From Chrysogorgia sp. JL179-B06 (lineage: Eukaryota; Cnidaria; Anthozoa; Scleralcyonacea; Chrysogorgiidae): DNA of 64,000 bases. The translations under genes were made by a program, and so were the position numbers. The notes beneath the pieces were generated by a model that saw only the letters and a program-made list of their open reading frames with translations, made no database searches and had not been told where the DNA came from. The stretch lies in assembly GCA_035772405.1 (NCBI GenBank), contig JAYKKM010000072.1, positions 310,001 through 374,000 on the forward strand. Reading direction: 5' to 3'. Shown here one piece after another: positions 23,010-34,304 of this stretch. The first letter of the stretch is position 1, and each line of letters begins with the position of its first letter.

Positions 23010-23215
23010 CTGCTAGAGAAATTTGATCTAAAGGACTCGTTTTGCTCTGAAATTCTTGAAGAAAAACACTTGTTCAATTTATGCACTATGATCCATGTTA
23101 GTAGCGCGAATAAGGTTAAGCTTTCCAAGGCTTCTGTAGCGACTCAGGTTCCGTGTTGTCTTTACAACGTAAAAATGCTTTTTCTACGTTGTCAACAGAG
23201 TCACAAAGGCTTGAT
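23010..23215 (-). repeat. Inverted copy of the 16270 repeat
   Basis: Contains 'aaggactcgttttgctctga' and 'cgtaaaaatgctttttctac', the reverse complements of blocks at 16440-16620. Confidence 0.5.
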
Positions 23216-23389
23216 AATTATTTTATTTTTATTTTATTTGATAAGCTTTGCCACATCTAGACTAGAGAACAAATATTTACACAATAACATATACAAGACG
23301 ATGGCAGGGTGTCCGCAACAGCTTTGGCCAATTACTGCGGTCCCTATGAATATCACAATATAGTTACAGATAATTACAATATACAAATA

Positions 23390-23710
23390 CAGATACAAAC
23401 TAGAAACAACATAAAAGTGGTTTTGTTAAGTCACGTGCCTGGTTACATTTAAGACAAATTGTTTTCCACGAGCGAGGGTCATCTACATTGTAATTGTTTT
23501 CTAGAGCAGAACGATAGTAATTGAGTAATGAATTTTTAAAGATTGTCAGAGTGATATATTTACTGATAATGGGTTTTGGTAGTACATTCCAGATCCTTGT
23601 TGTCCTAATAGTATAAGATTTTTGATATGTCAGAGTGTTGGATTTCTTAATTTTGAATTGAAGGCAGTTGGGATCCACTGATCTTGTAATTACTTTTGGG
23701 ATAGTCATTT
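23390..23710 (-). pseudogene. Non-LTR retroelement RT C-terminal fragment
   Basis: Minus-strand translation contains SYTIRTTRIWNVLPKPI followed by LTIFKNSLLNYYRSAL, the RTxRxWNxLP...FKxxLxxYY signature at the end of CR1/jockey-type reverse transcriptases. It is a 5'-truncated copy, with TTTTATT-rich sequence on its 3' side. Confidence 0.6.
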
Positions 23711-24640
23711 ACAAAAGCTCTTTGTATATGACATAAAATTCTATTGTTCAAACACGTTGCCGCAGTCGTTGTGTTTTTTTAATTCCCTATATTTAGCTGT
23801 ACTACAGTTTGAAGAGTTATTATGGAAAGCCATTCATTTTCTTGTCGGGATTTTGACAAATATAATTCTTCCGGAAACATTGTCTGTTGCTAATGAAATA
23901 TTTGTCTACGATAATACTATCCGACACTTGAAACTTTCTGCTTTCTATGTTCCAAAACCCGAAACTGGACGACGGTCTTGGTCAATTTCGAGATGGGGTT
24001 CATTTCTCCCAAGGAGTATATATATATACAGTATTAAAAAAATAAACGGGGTAAATTATGGGCAATGGCTTCAAGCGACATCTATCTTTTTTCTAACTGA
24101 AGAGTTATCGGAAATGACAAGAAGCGATCGTCAGCTTCTTAATCTCGTGACATTCAAACGACTTTTTATCTTTTCCCGATTTTAGTCGTCCGCAGTGGGG
24201 ATCTTCCTTCTCCAACCATTTCCGTATCTTCTCTGTCCTTCTCTATCCTTCTCTGTTGGTTATGTCCTTCTTTGTCCTCCTTCTTTAATGTCTTTATCTG
24301 CAATAGTCCTGATTGAACTTAGTTTTAACCCTGTTCTTTATCTTTATTCTCACTAGTTCCGGATCTTTTCAGCACCAATGCCGTATTCCTATTCGTCATT
24401 TCCAGCTTTAGATTTTTAATGTTGTAAAATTGTACACTTTTAAAAAGTTTTCAGATGTTTTAGATTTTTTACTCATATATTTTAATGTACAATTAGTGTA
24501 TTTAACGTAAATTTAGTTTCAGATTTTGAGGGTTACATGTTTATTAGTGTGAGAAATATTATGCATGTGTTTCCCTCTATAAAAGAAACCGTTATGATTA
24601 TTATTATTTAAATCAATCGCCCCACTTAAGGTGGGCCAAG
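23711..24640. other. No gene recognised
   Basis: A 142-codon open frame at 23757-24185 has no ATG start and no domain. I see no splice sites that would make it an exon. Confidence 0.25.
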
Positions 24641-24659
24641 GCCTACACCGCTCACACAC

Positions 24660-25120
24660 ACACATTAGCCTTTGACATAGTCACAACGTTACAATTACTC
24701 TGGCTGTACAATTCTTGATATAATCTTCCTTACAATAGTTTCACTTTCCAATTTCCATCAGTACAATTTTCTGCATCTCTCTTGTTGTTCTCAATTTCCG
24801 CAGTTCCTCTGGGATCAGCTTGGCCATTTGTTCTTCTATAACTTCTTCATTCCTCCTCCTAAACATCCAATGACAAATGGTATGACTTCAACTGTATAAC
24901 CCTGTCTCCTTTCTCGAATTTCAAACGCCAATTGCTAGTACTTAGTTCGTTTTTCCCTTAGCTTCTCCTCGATGTTTGACTCTGACGGACATGCCATGTC
25001 ACTAACCATATCTTACGTTCCTCTAGGTCCTCCAATGTCAAATCGGGTCTTCTGGCGTAGATGGTCTTTCTCATACGGTATTCAAAGTCCCAAATAAGCT
25101 TCTTTCCCTGTTTTTCCAGT
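24660..25120 (-). pseudogene. RT-associated C-terminal region, frameshifted copy
   Basis: Minus-strand frames read RRPDLTLEDLEERKIWLV, then after shifts KYxQLAFEIRERRQGY, PFVIGCLGGG and ELRKLRTTREMQKIVL. The RPDLTLED...KYQQLAFExRE block recurs at 32985-33245, so both derive from one retroelement family. It is the region after the RT core of some non-LTR elements. Disrupted by stops and shifts. Confidence 0.6.
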
Positions 25121-25202
25121 ACTGTTCCTTTCTGCCATGTGATTGTGTACCATATTGTGTTCTCTTCGAGTAATGCTTCTTTCTTTGCCCATTCTATACA
25201 GT

Positions 25203-25440
25203 GGGTCCGTGACCGGTATAGTATAGTGGTCAGTGACCGCTGCTTTACTTTCCAAAGTTAAGCACCGTACCTCTGGTACACTAACTGGATGGGTTACCAC
25301 CTTGTTCAGATATCGGGCCCGGAAGACTGAAAGTTAGTGTTGCCATAATCCAATGAGCAGTGCTAATTTAGATCGGGCTTTCACCAAGAGCCTTAAATAA
25401 AATTGGAACCAGCTCTGGCTGGGGGAAGTATAGTTAACTC
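25203..25440 (+). repeat. 5S rRNA-derived SINE
   Basis: 'ccaaagttaagcaccgtacc' and 'aactggatgggttaccacc' (25253-25301) match the internal control region of eukaryotic 5S rRNA (AAGTTAAGCA...GGATGGGTGACC) in order and spacing. The 5S 5' half is altered. An unrelated tail follows ('agtgttgccataatcc', 'ctggctgggggaagtatagt'). A 5S head joined to a foreign tail is the SINE3-type architecture. Too divergent for a functional 5S gene. Confidence 0.65.
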
Positions 25441-25807
25441 CCCACACCTATTCACTACCAGTGAGTACTGTACAACCAGATAACCAATGGTGTTTCAACA
25501 AATGTACCAACGGGGTAGCAACCGAGGAAGACAGAGATATTGAAATGAACAAAACAATCTCTGTGACTGAACTGTGTACTGAAAGACCGTGGGCGCGAGT
25601 GAGTAAAGCCGAACGAGTGCGAGATATTATCAAGAAGAGAAGATGAAACTCGTATCTCCAAGTGACCATGTAAATTTTCACAGTCTCAATAAAAATAGGT
25701 ACGCAATACGTACATATGTCTGCTGACATTTTGAGTTACAGAGAAGTGTGAGATAAAAAACGTGTAATTTAGGAAAACCTTTAACTAATAAGAAAACAAT
25801 ACAAGAA

Positions 25808-25874
25808 ACAGCCTGCTCAGCAGACGACTAAACCGCGGGTTATATGGGTTTTAGTCGTCTGAGGCACAGGCTAG
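25808..25874. repeat. 67-bp hairpin
   Basis: 'agcctg' and 'cagacgactaaa' mirror 'tttagtcgtctg' and 'caggct' around an AT-rich loop. It could be a minimal foldback element. Nothing else is recognised in 25441-26437. Confidence 0.5.
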
Positions 25875-26437
25875 ACAAGAGACAGCTTATTCCAGCTTCT
25901 GTTCTAGATTTCTCTAAGTAACTTGGAAAAGATCGCAAAGTTTTGTTATCAAAGGCGGTTCTACACTGGGATATCTTAAATTTTTATTAAACTTCGCTTT
26001 ATTTAAAGAATACAAGATAGTTTAAACTCATTTATTATATGGCACAAGCTACTTCCGCTGAAAGTGCGTGCTCTGATTGGCTGAGACGCGTCACGTGCCG
26101 GTCCGTTATTTCCCGTAATGGACCGGTCCGGATTACGGATTTTGTCAGCCATATTGTTTACAAAGGAGCCGAATAACGATAGGAAACTTTGAAAAGCAGC
26201 AAACATTGAACGAATTTAGTAAATTTCGTTTCTGATTGGCTGTCGTGCGTGGTCCAGTTCTCGATAAAGCGCGGGAATCTCAATCGACCAATCAGACACG
26301 TCGTTCCAAAATGTTCGACTTCAGTGAGGAGAAATTACAGCGAAGTGGTGGTTTATCATTATTTCGTGCTTTATTCTATTTTATTAAAGAAACGGCTCGT
26401 TATCAAAGTTTTGAAGCTTGGAATGGCGATGTTTAAT

Positions 26438-26665
26438 GTAATAAAATCAAAGGTTTGCGGTAATACACCATGTTTATATTTTAAAGATATTATTTGCTAT
26501 GCTTTCGTGCCGTAAACCACTCAGGACTTCGTCAGAGCGTGACGAATTGTTGTTTTTACCAGTTCACGTTTAGTCACGCCCTGAGTTTACGGGACGAAAG
26601 CTCAGCGAATAATATCTTTAAAATAAACATGGTGTATAACCGCAAACCGTTGATTTTATTTCAAA
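26438..26665. mobile_element. Foldback MITE just past the DNAJC8 3' end
   Basis: 'ataaaatcaaaggtttgcgg', 'acaccatgtttat' and 'gctttcgtgccgtaaac' on the left mirror 'gtttacgggacgaaagc', 'ataaacatggtgt' and 'ccgcaaaccgttgattttat' on the right. Arms are about 85 bp. The ACCATGTTTA...GCTTTCGxxCCGTA order also occurs in the arms of 43642-44937, so the two are related. Confidence 0.7.
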
Positions 26666-26883
26666 CGGCTCAATGTTTGGAGTACTCCGTCCAGTTTTGG
26701 ATGTACTTGGAAAGTTGGGAGAGCTTGAAGAAGGCCGCTTTTTTAGCTCTAGCTGTTCTTTCTGTCAGAATTATACTTTCTTGTATGGATGATACCTTAC
26801 GCATATACCAACTCGGTTCCATCATTTGACCATCATGCATCGATATATATTTACATATATGCATCAAACCGTCAACATACTTG

Positions 26884-29800
26884 TCATATTCTCTTCTCCG
26901 GCTTCAGACTTGGCGGTTTAAACAGACCTTTGGTTTTCTTCGATTTTTTAGGTCCTTTGCCTTTGAAATCACGCCAACTATTTACGCGTTCCTGTCGGCT
27001 GTCCTGTACAAGAATAACAAAATAAAATGATTTATTGTGTGTCTACTGACATGAAAGTAACACCATGCCACGACCTGGCGTACACTTGTGGGTCTTCTAG
27101 TGTGGCACATGCCAATAATCAGATTTCGCTCGGTTTAGCAGCTTGTATAATTATTTTAAATAAATTTCAGGTCAAATGGACACAATCGAAGAAGGACACA
27201 TCGTCCGAAAGTACTCTTACTTAAGTATTTTTCGACACATTGAAGTTCTCTTATTTCTCCTTTTCATATTTATATATCTATTAACTCTTTCCTGACAGGC
27301 TGAAAAACATCCAAAATTGAACCACCTCTGTGTTCTATTGATATCTCTTGAAATAACCATAACTGTTGCGAAACCTTTACATTTTCTGAAAGCCCAATAA
27401 ACCGGCTGTTACCAATGCCATTAAATTTCCCGAACAAAACACATTATGTTAATATAAATTAGGTTGAAAATTTTACATTTTTCTATTTGCATTTTTCTAG
27501 AAAAGGCCATCTTGCACGCCCGCGTAGCATTTTGAAAACTCAAAATGCCACCAATCGCAGAGTTGTTTATGAAATCAAATCAAACTAGGCGTGTGAGTGG
27601 ATCTCATGTGCCTGGCGCTTGTCGAATTTCAATTTTTAATCTTGCGTAACCGTGTGCCGTGTTTTTCGATTGACGACTTTGCAGGTCTTCTACGACCCAT
27701 TTTGACTGTGCCGGTCAGGAAAGAGTTAAACCTCGTCCATATTTCATGATGATGATGGACAAGAAAATGGTCGTAGTAACTATTTTAGAGCAAATACACT
27801 CGGTGAATCAGATCACGAAGGAAAAGGTGAATTACGAGTTTCGAATCATGTACTTTCAAGACCTTAAAAAATTGATGGGAACGCTGATGATAAACCGCAT
27901 TTTATGAGAGCAGTAGCTGCTACTGGAAAATGTTTTTCGAAGTGCTAGCAAAAAGTAAAAAAACAAACATACCTCCCAATTCTTGTCCCATTCTTTTTTC
28001 TTCTTTGCATTTTCTTCAACCACAATTTCTTGTTCTCTTTGACGTTTTCTGAACACAACAACAGCAGAAATGTTTTAATGACTTTGCAGCCTAACGTCTT
28101 TATCTTGTTGCGCTGTAAATTACATACTGACATCTCTAACTGATGCGTTAATAATAATACGAAACTAAAACGAAAAGCAACTTAATTGTGAACACAGTTT
28201 TAAATACGAGCAGCAGATAACGGAGAGTTTTGAGTAATAAGAAATTGAGTTTTTCTGGAATTCTTGGTCGCCACATATTTAAACCAACAAGTTTTGTGAT
28301 TGATTGATTAAAACAATAAAACAATAGAATCAATCATAAAGAAACCAATGTCCTAACCCTGACCACTTTTGTTCCATGTAGCCAATCACAAAACCTGTTC
28401 ATTTTAGGTACGTATTTACCAGGAATTCTTATCATTCGGGAAACTAAAATCCTTCGCGGCGAAGACAGTGTAGTATTTTGGATATATAGCAAAGTAAAAA
28501 GGTGGTGAACTGTCAAGATTTTTAGTAACGAAATACTGACGTTTCGAGCGGAGCCGTTCATCAGAGTAAGACGAGATGAAATAAAATAAATAGGGCTTAT
28601 ACCTGCATGTATAGATGCCAAAAGGGTGTCACAAGTAGGGAGTAGACTTGTGACACCCTTTTGGCATATATATAACCCTATTTATTTAATTTCATTTTGT
28701 CTCACTCTGATGTAGGGCTCCGAACAAAACCGGTCAGTATTTCGTTACTAAAACTCTTGACAGTTTACCAGTTGGTCTGGGGTACATGACAACATGTATT
28801 CCTTAGAAATTGGTCTGGGGTATGTGTATTCATTAGAAATTGGTCTGGGATATGTGTATTCCTTAGAAATTGGTCTGGGGTACGTGTATTCCTTAGAAAT
28901 TGTTCTGGGGTACGTGTATTCCTTAGAAATTGTTCTGAGGTACGTGTATTCCTTAGAAATTGTTCTGGCGTACGTGTATTCCTTAGAAATTGGTCTGGGG
29001 TACGTGTATTCCTTAGAAATTGGTCTGGGGTATGTGTATTCCTTAGAAATTGGTCTGGGGTACGTGTATTCCTTAGAAATTGGTCTGGGGTACGTGTATT
29101 CCTTAGAAATTAGTCTGGGGTATGTGTATTCCTTAGAAATTAGTCTGGGGTACGTGTATTCCTTAGAAATTGGTCTGGGGTACGTGTATTCCTTAGAAAT
29201 TGGTCTGGGGTACGTGTATTCCTTAGAAATTGGTCTGGGGTACGTGTATTCCTTAGAAATTGGTCTGGGGTACGTGTATTCCTTAGAAATTGGTCTGGAG
29301 CACGTGTATTCCTTAGAAATTGGTCTGGGGTACGTGTATTCCTTAGAAATTGGTCTGGGGTACGTGTATTCCTTAGAAATTGGTCTGGGGTACATGTATT
29401 CCTTAGAAATTGGTCTGGGGTATGTGTATTCCTTAGAAATTGGTCTGGGGTTCGTGTATTCCTTAGAAATTAATCTGGGGTACGTGTATTCCTTAGAAAT
29501 TGGTTTGGGGTACGTGTATTCCTTAGAAATTAGTCTGGGATACGTGTATTCCTTAGAAATTGGTCTGGGGTATGTGTATTCCTTAGAAATTGGTCTGGGA
29601 TACGTGTATTCCTTAGAAATTAGTCTGGGGTATGTGTATTCCTTAGAAATTGGTCTGGGGTACGTGTATTCCTTAGAAATTGGTCTGGGGGTACGTGTAT
29701 TCCTTAGAAATTGGTCTGGGGTACGTGTATTCCTTAGAAATTGGTCTGGGGTACGTGTATTCCTTAGAAATTGGTCTGGGGTACGTGTATTCCTTAGAAA

Positions 29801-32800
29801 TTGGTCTGGGGCACGTGTATTCCTTAGAAATTGGTCTGGGGTTCGTGTATTCCTTAGAAATTAATCTGGGGTACGTGTATTCCTTAGAAATTAGTCTGGG
29901 GTACGTGTATTCCTTAGAAATTGGTCTGGGGTACGTGTATTCCTTAGAAATTGGTCTGGGATACGTGTATTCCTTAGAAATTGGCCTGGGGTACGTGTAT
30001 TCCTTAGAAATTGGTTTGGGGGTATGTGTATTCCTTAGAAATTGGCCTGGGGTACGTGTATTCCTTAGAAATTGGTTTGGGGGTATGTGTATTCCTTAGA
30101 AATTGGTCTGGGGTACGTGTATTCCTTAGAAATTGGTCTGAGGTACGTGTATTCCTTAGAAATTGGTTTGGGGGTATGTGTATTCCTTAGAAATTGGTCT
30201 GGGGTACGTGTATTCCTTAGAAATTGGTCTGGGGTACGTGTATTCCTTAGAGGGGCAAACCTTCCACCTCTACCAGGGGTAAAAAGCAAAAAACTCACCT
30301 TTCTTTGACATCTCTTACTTCCAAATGCTTCCTTCTTAACTCGTAATCAGCAAAGAGCTTTATCGTTGTTATTCTTAGGAATTTCTTATACTGCAACATT
30401 GAAAACAAAACGAACCAGTAACCTTCTAATTGCTGGTGCGAGATGCTCTAACCATTGTGAGCTACCACTGAGCTATCGACAAAAGTGATCTCTAAAATGA
30501 TAAATCCCATACTCGAAAAAACACTCACTGTTTCTGGGTCATCCTCTTCGATAGTTTCTTTGCCTTCTTTTCTTGCTAGTTTCCTCTTTTCCTTCAACTA
30601 GAAGAGAAGCCCGTATGTGTTTGGTGGGGCATTTGTTTACGAATCCAAATGATAAAAACCCCACATGACAAAAACCACCGCCGACAAAACCCCCGCCAAC
30701 GAAAACCGCAAATTACTAAATTCAGACAAAAAACCCACATTCAACTTTTTCATTTTTTTAATTGTCACATTTTTCAATTGTTCAGAGTGAAGTAAAGCGT
30801 GTTTGTCAGGGTTAGCCCTGAAGATGATGGTATCAACTTAAAGTTTTCAACAAACATTTATAAATTAACACCTTGTACCAACCAGAAGGTTATAGAATGT
30901 GATAAGTATTGATCAATCATTGTTTGCATTGACTATGTTTGACATTGTGATGGTGTGTGGCATGATATATGCAATGAAATTTAACCAAACCTTTTGTTCT
31001 GTCAAGTCTTTTCCTTCTTTAATCATCTCCTTCACTTTTGCAACTTCTTTCTCATCATTAATAAGTTGATAGGCCTTGCTTAGCTCTGTATGAACAATTT
31101 CAAAATGACACAGTTATTGGTGACAGGTCACATAATATTTACAGTGTATGTACAGTAACAACAACAACAACAACGACAACGACTACTTTATTTCACACTG
31201 TGTAATTCAGTACATGTCAAAGAACACAATCCTCACCATCAAATGCATTCTGGGAACGATCTCTGTCATCAGCATTCTTATCTGGATGGACAAGAATTGA
31301 GAGCTGAAAGACAAATAGCATATGGCTGCATACATGTATGTTTGAAGTGTAAACAATCTAGATAACACAATGAACCTGCAACCCTGTGATGCTAGTGCAG
31401 TGCTCTGACCACTCATCTACAGAGGCCATAGCCAAGATCCTTTGCGAAAGTGCTCGATGAGTTGTATAGCAGAGCGTGATACTATATTGTAAGAAAGCAT
31501 GTCTTGTCTTTGATTTCTTACAATATAGTATAATATATTTCTTACAATATAGTATATATTATACCCTTGACCTTCAGCCCCAGCAAGGGGCTAAATTACA
31601 GTATGTCTTTTTGTCACCTACTTTTCTGTACTGTTTTTTTATTTCTTCAGGTGTAGCATCAGCTGACATCATGAGAACCTGGAAAAACAAAGCTACTTTA
31701 AAAACCTTGTCCACTTTTGCAGGAAGCTATAACACAGGAGAAAATGCACAATAAACGACACCAATGGAATATAATCCACCATGACGATGCTTGATGGCAA
31801 GATATGCAGGTGGAGAATGCAAAAACAAATTTTATTTGTTTTCTTTAGTTTCTTGACAAAAATTAGTAATGCAACAAATTTACTCTCTTTCTGTCAGCAA
31901 ATTAAAGTTTTATCTGACAATTTAGGACTTTTGTGACATATTGATAATTTGTGTCTGAAAGTTTGTCAGAAATCTTACAAATCTCCCTCCCTCCTGGAAA
32001 TTCCTAATATATTTAATTCAATTTTCATTTTTTTGAAAACCATTTAATTTTCTGAATTCAATTCAATTCTAAATTAGGCATATCGATATTGCTTTCAACC
32101 TCATCCTAAGGGTCTTGTGTGTTTTGAAATTAAGCCACATGAAGGCACCTCAGTTTTAAAATGGCTATAATTGTGCAATCTCGGCATGACTATCACTCTC
32201 CCCAGACCCCCATTTTTTTATATATTGTGTAATCTTGGCATGTTGTTCGGAAGTATTTGGCGTATCTACGGCATACAGTTTTCATAGAATGCACCCTGGT
32301 CTCTATCCCAGTGTGCATTCCATGTACTGCCAGACATCTCAGGTGTGGACTCGCAAAAATGGTTGATGTGTTGGCGTAATATCGTCTAACTATAAGTGCT
32401 TGGTGTAGTGGAGCGTGCAAGGCTAAAAACTGGTCACGTTGACCGGCATCACATACAACGTTATTTTTAGCCCTGCGCGTGTGCTGAAAAGTGATTTCTG
32501 CTTTATGTATTGTTGTTACTTGTTTAGGCATATCAATATTGCTTTCAACCTTGTCCTCACGATTTTGTGTGTTTTGAAATTAATCTGCAAGAAGGCATGT
32601 TACTCTCTCAGTTTTCAAATGCCTAAAATCTTTGTGTGACTATCGCTCTCCGTAGACCTCCAATTTTTATTGCATATATCTCCAGGGTAGAGTTTACATG
32701 GAATGCAAACCAAGAATGGTCTCTATCTGTTATTTCACTATAGCCTTTTCCTTTGCAGCTCCCTTCAGTAGTACCTCTTATTATTATTATGCTTCTTAAT

Positions 32801-33252
32801 AGCATATTTGTGGTGGACAATAGCTCCTATTGTATTACAACTTTATTACAAGATTACAAGTTTCAACACTATACAGAAAATATATCAATCCTTTTGGACG
32901 ACTTTGCTTATTACTTTACACAGCAATGTCTCACTAGTACTGTCTTCTACATAGTTCTCACTACCCATTGAGCTTCCTTCTCATGTAGTAATCAACTTCT
33001 GGATTTGTTGTTGCAATTTGTTGATACCACCTCCCATACATCCTATTATTAGTTGTATTATCTCTACTTGGAATCCCGGTCACTTCTCTCTTGTTTCAAA
33101 CGCTAACTGCTGGTACTTGTTTAACTTTCCCCGATGTTTTGCTTCGATATTTTGCGCCTGATGAGACGCCATATCTAACAGCCAGATATGTTTCCCATCA
33201 ATGTCCTCCAGTGTGAGGTCTGGCCTCCTGATTATCATTATTATTATTATTA

Positions 33253-33292
<40 letters not shown>

Positions 33293-33644
33293 CATATCAT
33301 ATTTCTCCAGTAACTTTACCTCAAATGGATTTAGGTTAAGGTACTTGGAGCCAGGCTTCAACAGTCTGTCAATTTGCTGTTTGTTTGTCAAGACAGCATC
33401 ACGTTGTTCAATAGTTTTCACCTGCAAGTGCATCAAAAGGCAAAATATATGATAAATATTGAAATAAATGATGATATATTCAAGCAATATCAACGGTTAT
33501 TACTTATTGCATCATCAATTTGTATAAAATAAGATGCTAAGAATACCAATTCGGACGCCAACCACATGAAATATAAAATCTCACCTCTTGCATGAAATTA
33601 TTAAAAGTATCACTTGCAATCTCTTGACTTGAAGAAGCCGCCAT
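26884..33644 (-). CDS. DNAJC8: DnaJ homolog subfamily C member 8, 9 exons
   Basis: Exons in transcript order: 33644-33585, 33421-33320, 31678-31622, 31303-31237, 31085-30991, 30597-30529, 30390-30299, 28048-27973, 27003-26884 (stop TGA). All junctions are GT-AG and keep frame; total 245 aa (human about 253). The start MAASSSQEI parallels the vertebrate N-terminus. YLNLNPFEVL opens the J domain and LSILVHPDKNADD carries the catalytic HPD. EEDDPET, KLFADYELRRK, RKRQREQEI and WDKNWE follow the family order, ending in a basic tail (VNSWRDFKGKGPKK). Lysine-rich segments and coiled-coil character suit a nuclear spliceosome-associated co-chaperone, known in humans to bind SRPK1. It probably shares a promoter with QKI. 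The 28-30 kb intron is inflated by a minisatellite. Confidence 0.95.
28446..28770. mobile_element. Head-to-head pair of PLE termini
   Basis: The minus copy (28446-28628) carries TTTCGAGCGGAGCC and 'catcagagtaag'. The plus copy (28645-28770) carries 'cactctgatgtagggctccg' with a decayed core. They meet at 'cacttgtgacaccctttttg'-like ends around 28630, giving a palindrome of about 320 bp. Both lie inside the DNAJC8 intron between exons 7 and 8. The minisatellite starts right at the outer end of the plus copy. Confidence 0.7.
28771..30252. repeat. 30-bp minisatellite, about 48 units, in a DNAJC8 intron
   Basis: The unit is 'ccttagaaattggtctgggg' plus 'tacgtgtatt'. Variation is mostly C/T in 'tacgtg', g/a in 'attggt' and an added G that makes some units 31 bp. 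Because 30 is a multiple of 3, both strands stay open for hundreds of codons (YSLEIGLGYV repeats on plus, ISKEYTYPRP on minus). It lies inside an intron, so neither is a protein. The last unit ends 46 bp from the exon 7 donor. Confidence 0.95.
30410..30475 (-). repeat. tRNA-like SINE-B fragment
   Basis: 'gtaaccttctaattgctggt' followed by 'gagatgctctaaccatt' is an antisense tRNA-like head with small insertions, in the DNAJC8 intron between exons 6 and 7. Confidence 0.5.
31372..31430 (-). repeat. SINE-A head fragment
   Basis: 'cctgtgatgctagtgcagtg' and 'ctctgaccactcatctacag' are the antisense SINE-A tRNA-like region, in the DNAJC8 intron between exons 3 and 4. Nearby, the sequence 'cttacaatatagtat' is repeated at about 31488-31555. 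Confidence 0.55.
32080..32690 (+). repeat. Diverged direct duplication in DNAJC8 intron 2
   Basis: 32080-32230 and 32525-32680 share 'aggcatat(c)gatattgctttc', 'ttgtgtgttttgaaattaa', 'gactatc(a/g)ctctcc' and 'agacc'. They flank unique sequence. No coding. Confidence 0.5.
32985..33297 (-). pseudogene. RT-associated retroelement fragment plus (ATT)n
   Basis: Minus-strand translation RRPDLTLEDIDGKHIWLLDM, then NIEAKHRGKLNKYQQLAFET, matches the region at 24660-25120. An ATT/ATC trinucleotide tract (33232-33297) follows on its 5' side and runs almost to exon 2 of DNAJC8. It makes exon 2 look like part of a long open frame, but the donor at 33319 ends the exon. Confidence 0.65.
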
Positions 33645-34300
33645 TTTGAAGTTTTTCTGACAACTGAAGCTTGTCGGGGAGGGGTAAGGCATATGATTAA
33701 CATTTGAAGTTGACTGTCGTAAAGTTTTAATTTATTGGAGAGAAATTTGTCATGAGACACGACAGCATTTGTTGTAATGTGGAGACGCTTATAACTAGCA
33801 GCAATTTTTAAATCGATTGGAGAGAAAAAGCTTTTGTTTCAGGGTACATTGTGATTAATGAAACCCTGTCCCTACTCCGGGTTAGGGTTTTTTTTCGACA
33901 CTAATAGAAAACTACATCAATCACACGGATACCGAACAATCGAAATCACGAAGCAACCAAATCAAGGCTAATGGACAATTAAAAAATACTTATGCGTAGA
34001 TATACTAGAATATCTCAAAGCGGAAGTTTTCGGACGATGTCATGTGAGCGTTTATACTTGTATAGTAGAGTTAAAACTAAAGCTTTTTGAATATTATGGG
34101 ATGTGTCCGAATGCCTTCCGATATCCGATGGTTTCCGATAGGCGTGAAACGTACGTACGAGAGATGGCATCAACGGTTGTGACCAGCAGCACTGAAACAG
34201 AAATGATTGGACGTGTCCCGCACGAAGTCGTACAACTGCACAAGACACTACAGGTCGTGGGGTTTTCTTGTTTAAAAATTAAACGACCCCTTTGTTCAAA
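33645..34300. promoter_or_regulatory. Bidirectional promoter region of DNAJC8 and QKI
   Basis: The two ATGs point away from each other and are 656 bp apart, with no repeats of note between them. An ETS-type GCGGAAGT occurs at 34020-34027 and an E-box-like CATGTG at about 34041. No TATA box is placed convincingly, as is usual for housekeeping bidirectional promoters. Transcription start sites are unknown. Confidence 0.55.
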
Positions 34301-34304
34301 ATGA
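34164..34304 (+). other. Upstream ORF overlapping the QKI start codon
   Basis: A 46-codon frame (MASTVVTSSTETEMIGRV...) starts at an ATG in strong context (GAGATGG). It ends with a TGA inside the ATGA that starts QKI. If transcribed, ribosomes reading it would stop exactly at the QKI ATG, a layout known for termination-reinitiation. It could instead be an untranscribed chance frame or an alternative first exon. Confidence 0.35.

Noticed and set aside
23757..24185. 142-codon plus-strand frame
   Set aside because: No ATG start, no recognisable domain and no splice sites supporting it as an exon.
25203..25305. Functional 5S rRNA gene
   Set aside because: Only the internal control region is preserved; the 5' half and terminal stem are lost and a SINE tail follows.
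28771..30252. CRISPR-like array of 30-bp repeats
   Set aside because: Repeats are directly adjacent with no spacers, in an animal intron.
28794..30308. Long open frames on both strands (YSLEIGLGYV and ISKEYTYPRP repeats)
   Set aside because: They are products of a 30-bp minisatellite lying in an intron of DNAJC8; neither has a unique start or domain.
33080..33493. 137-codon minus-strand protein joining DNAJC8 exon 2 to a retroelement domain
   Set aside because: A normal donor at 33319 ends exon 2; the rest is intron with an (ATT)n tract and an RT-associated fragment.
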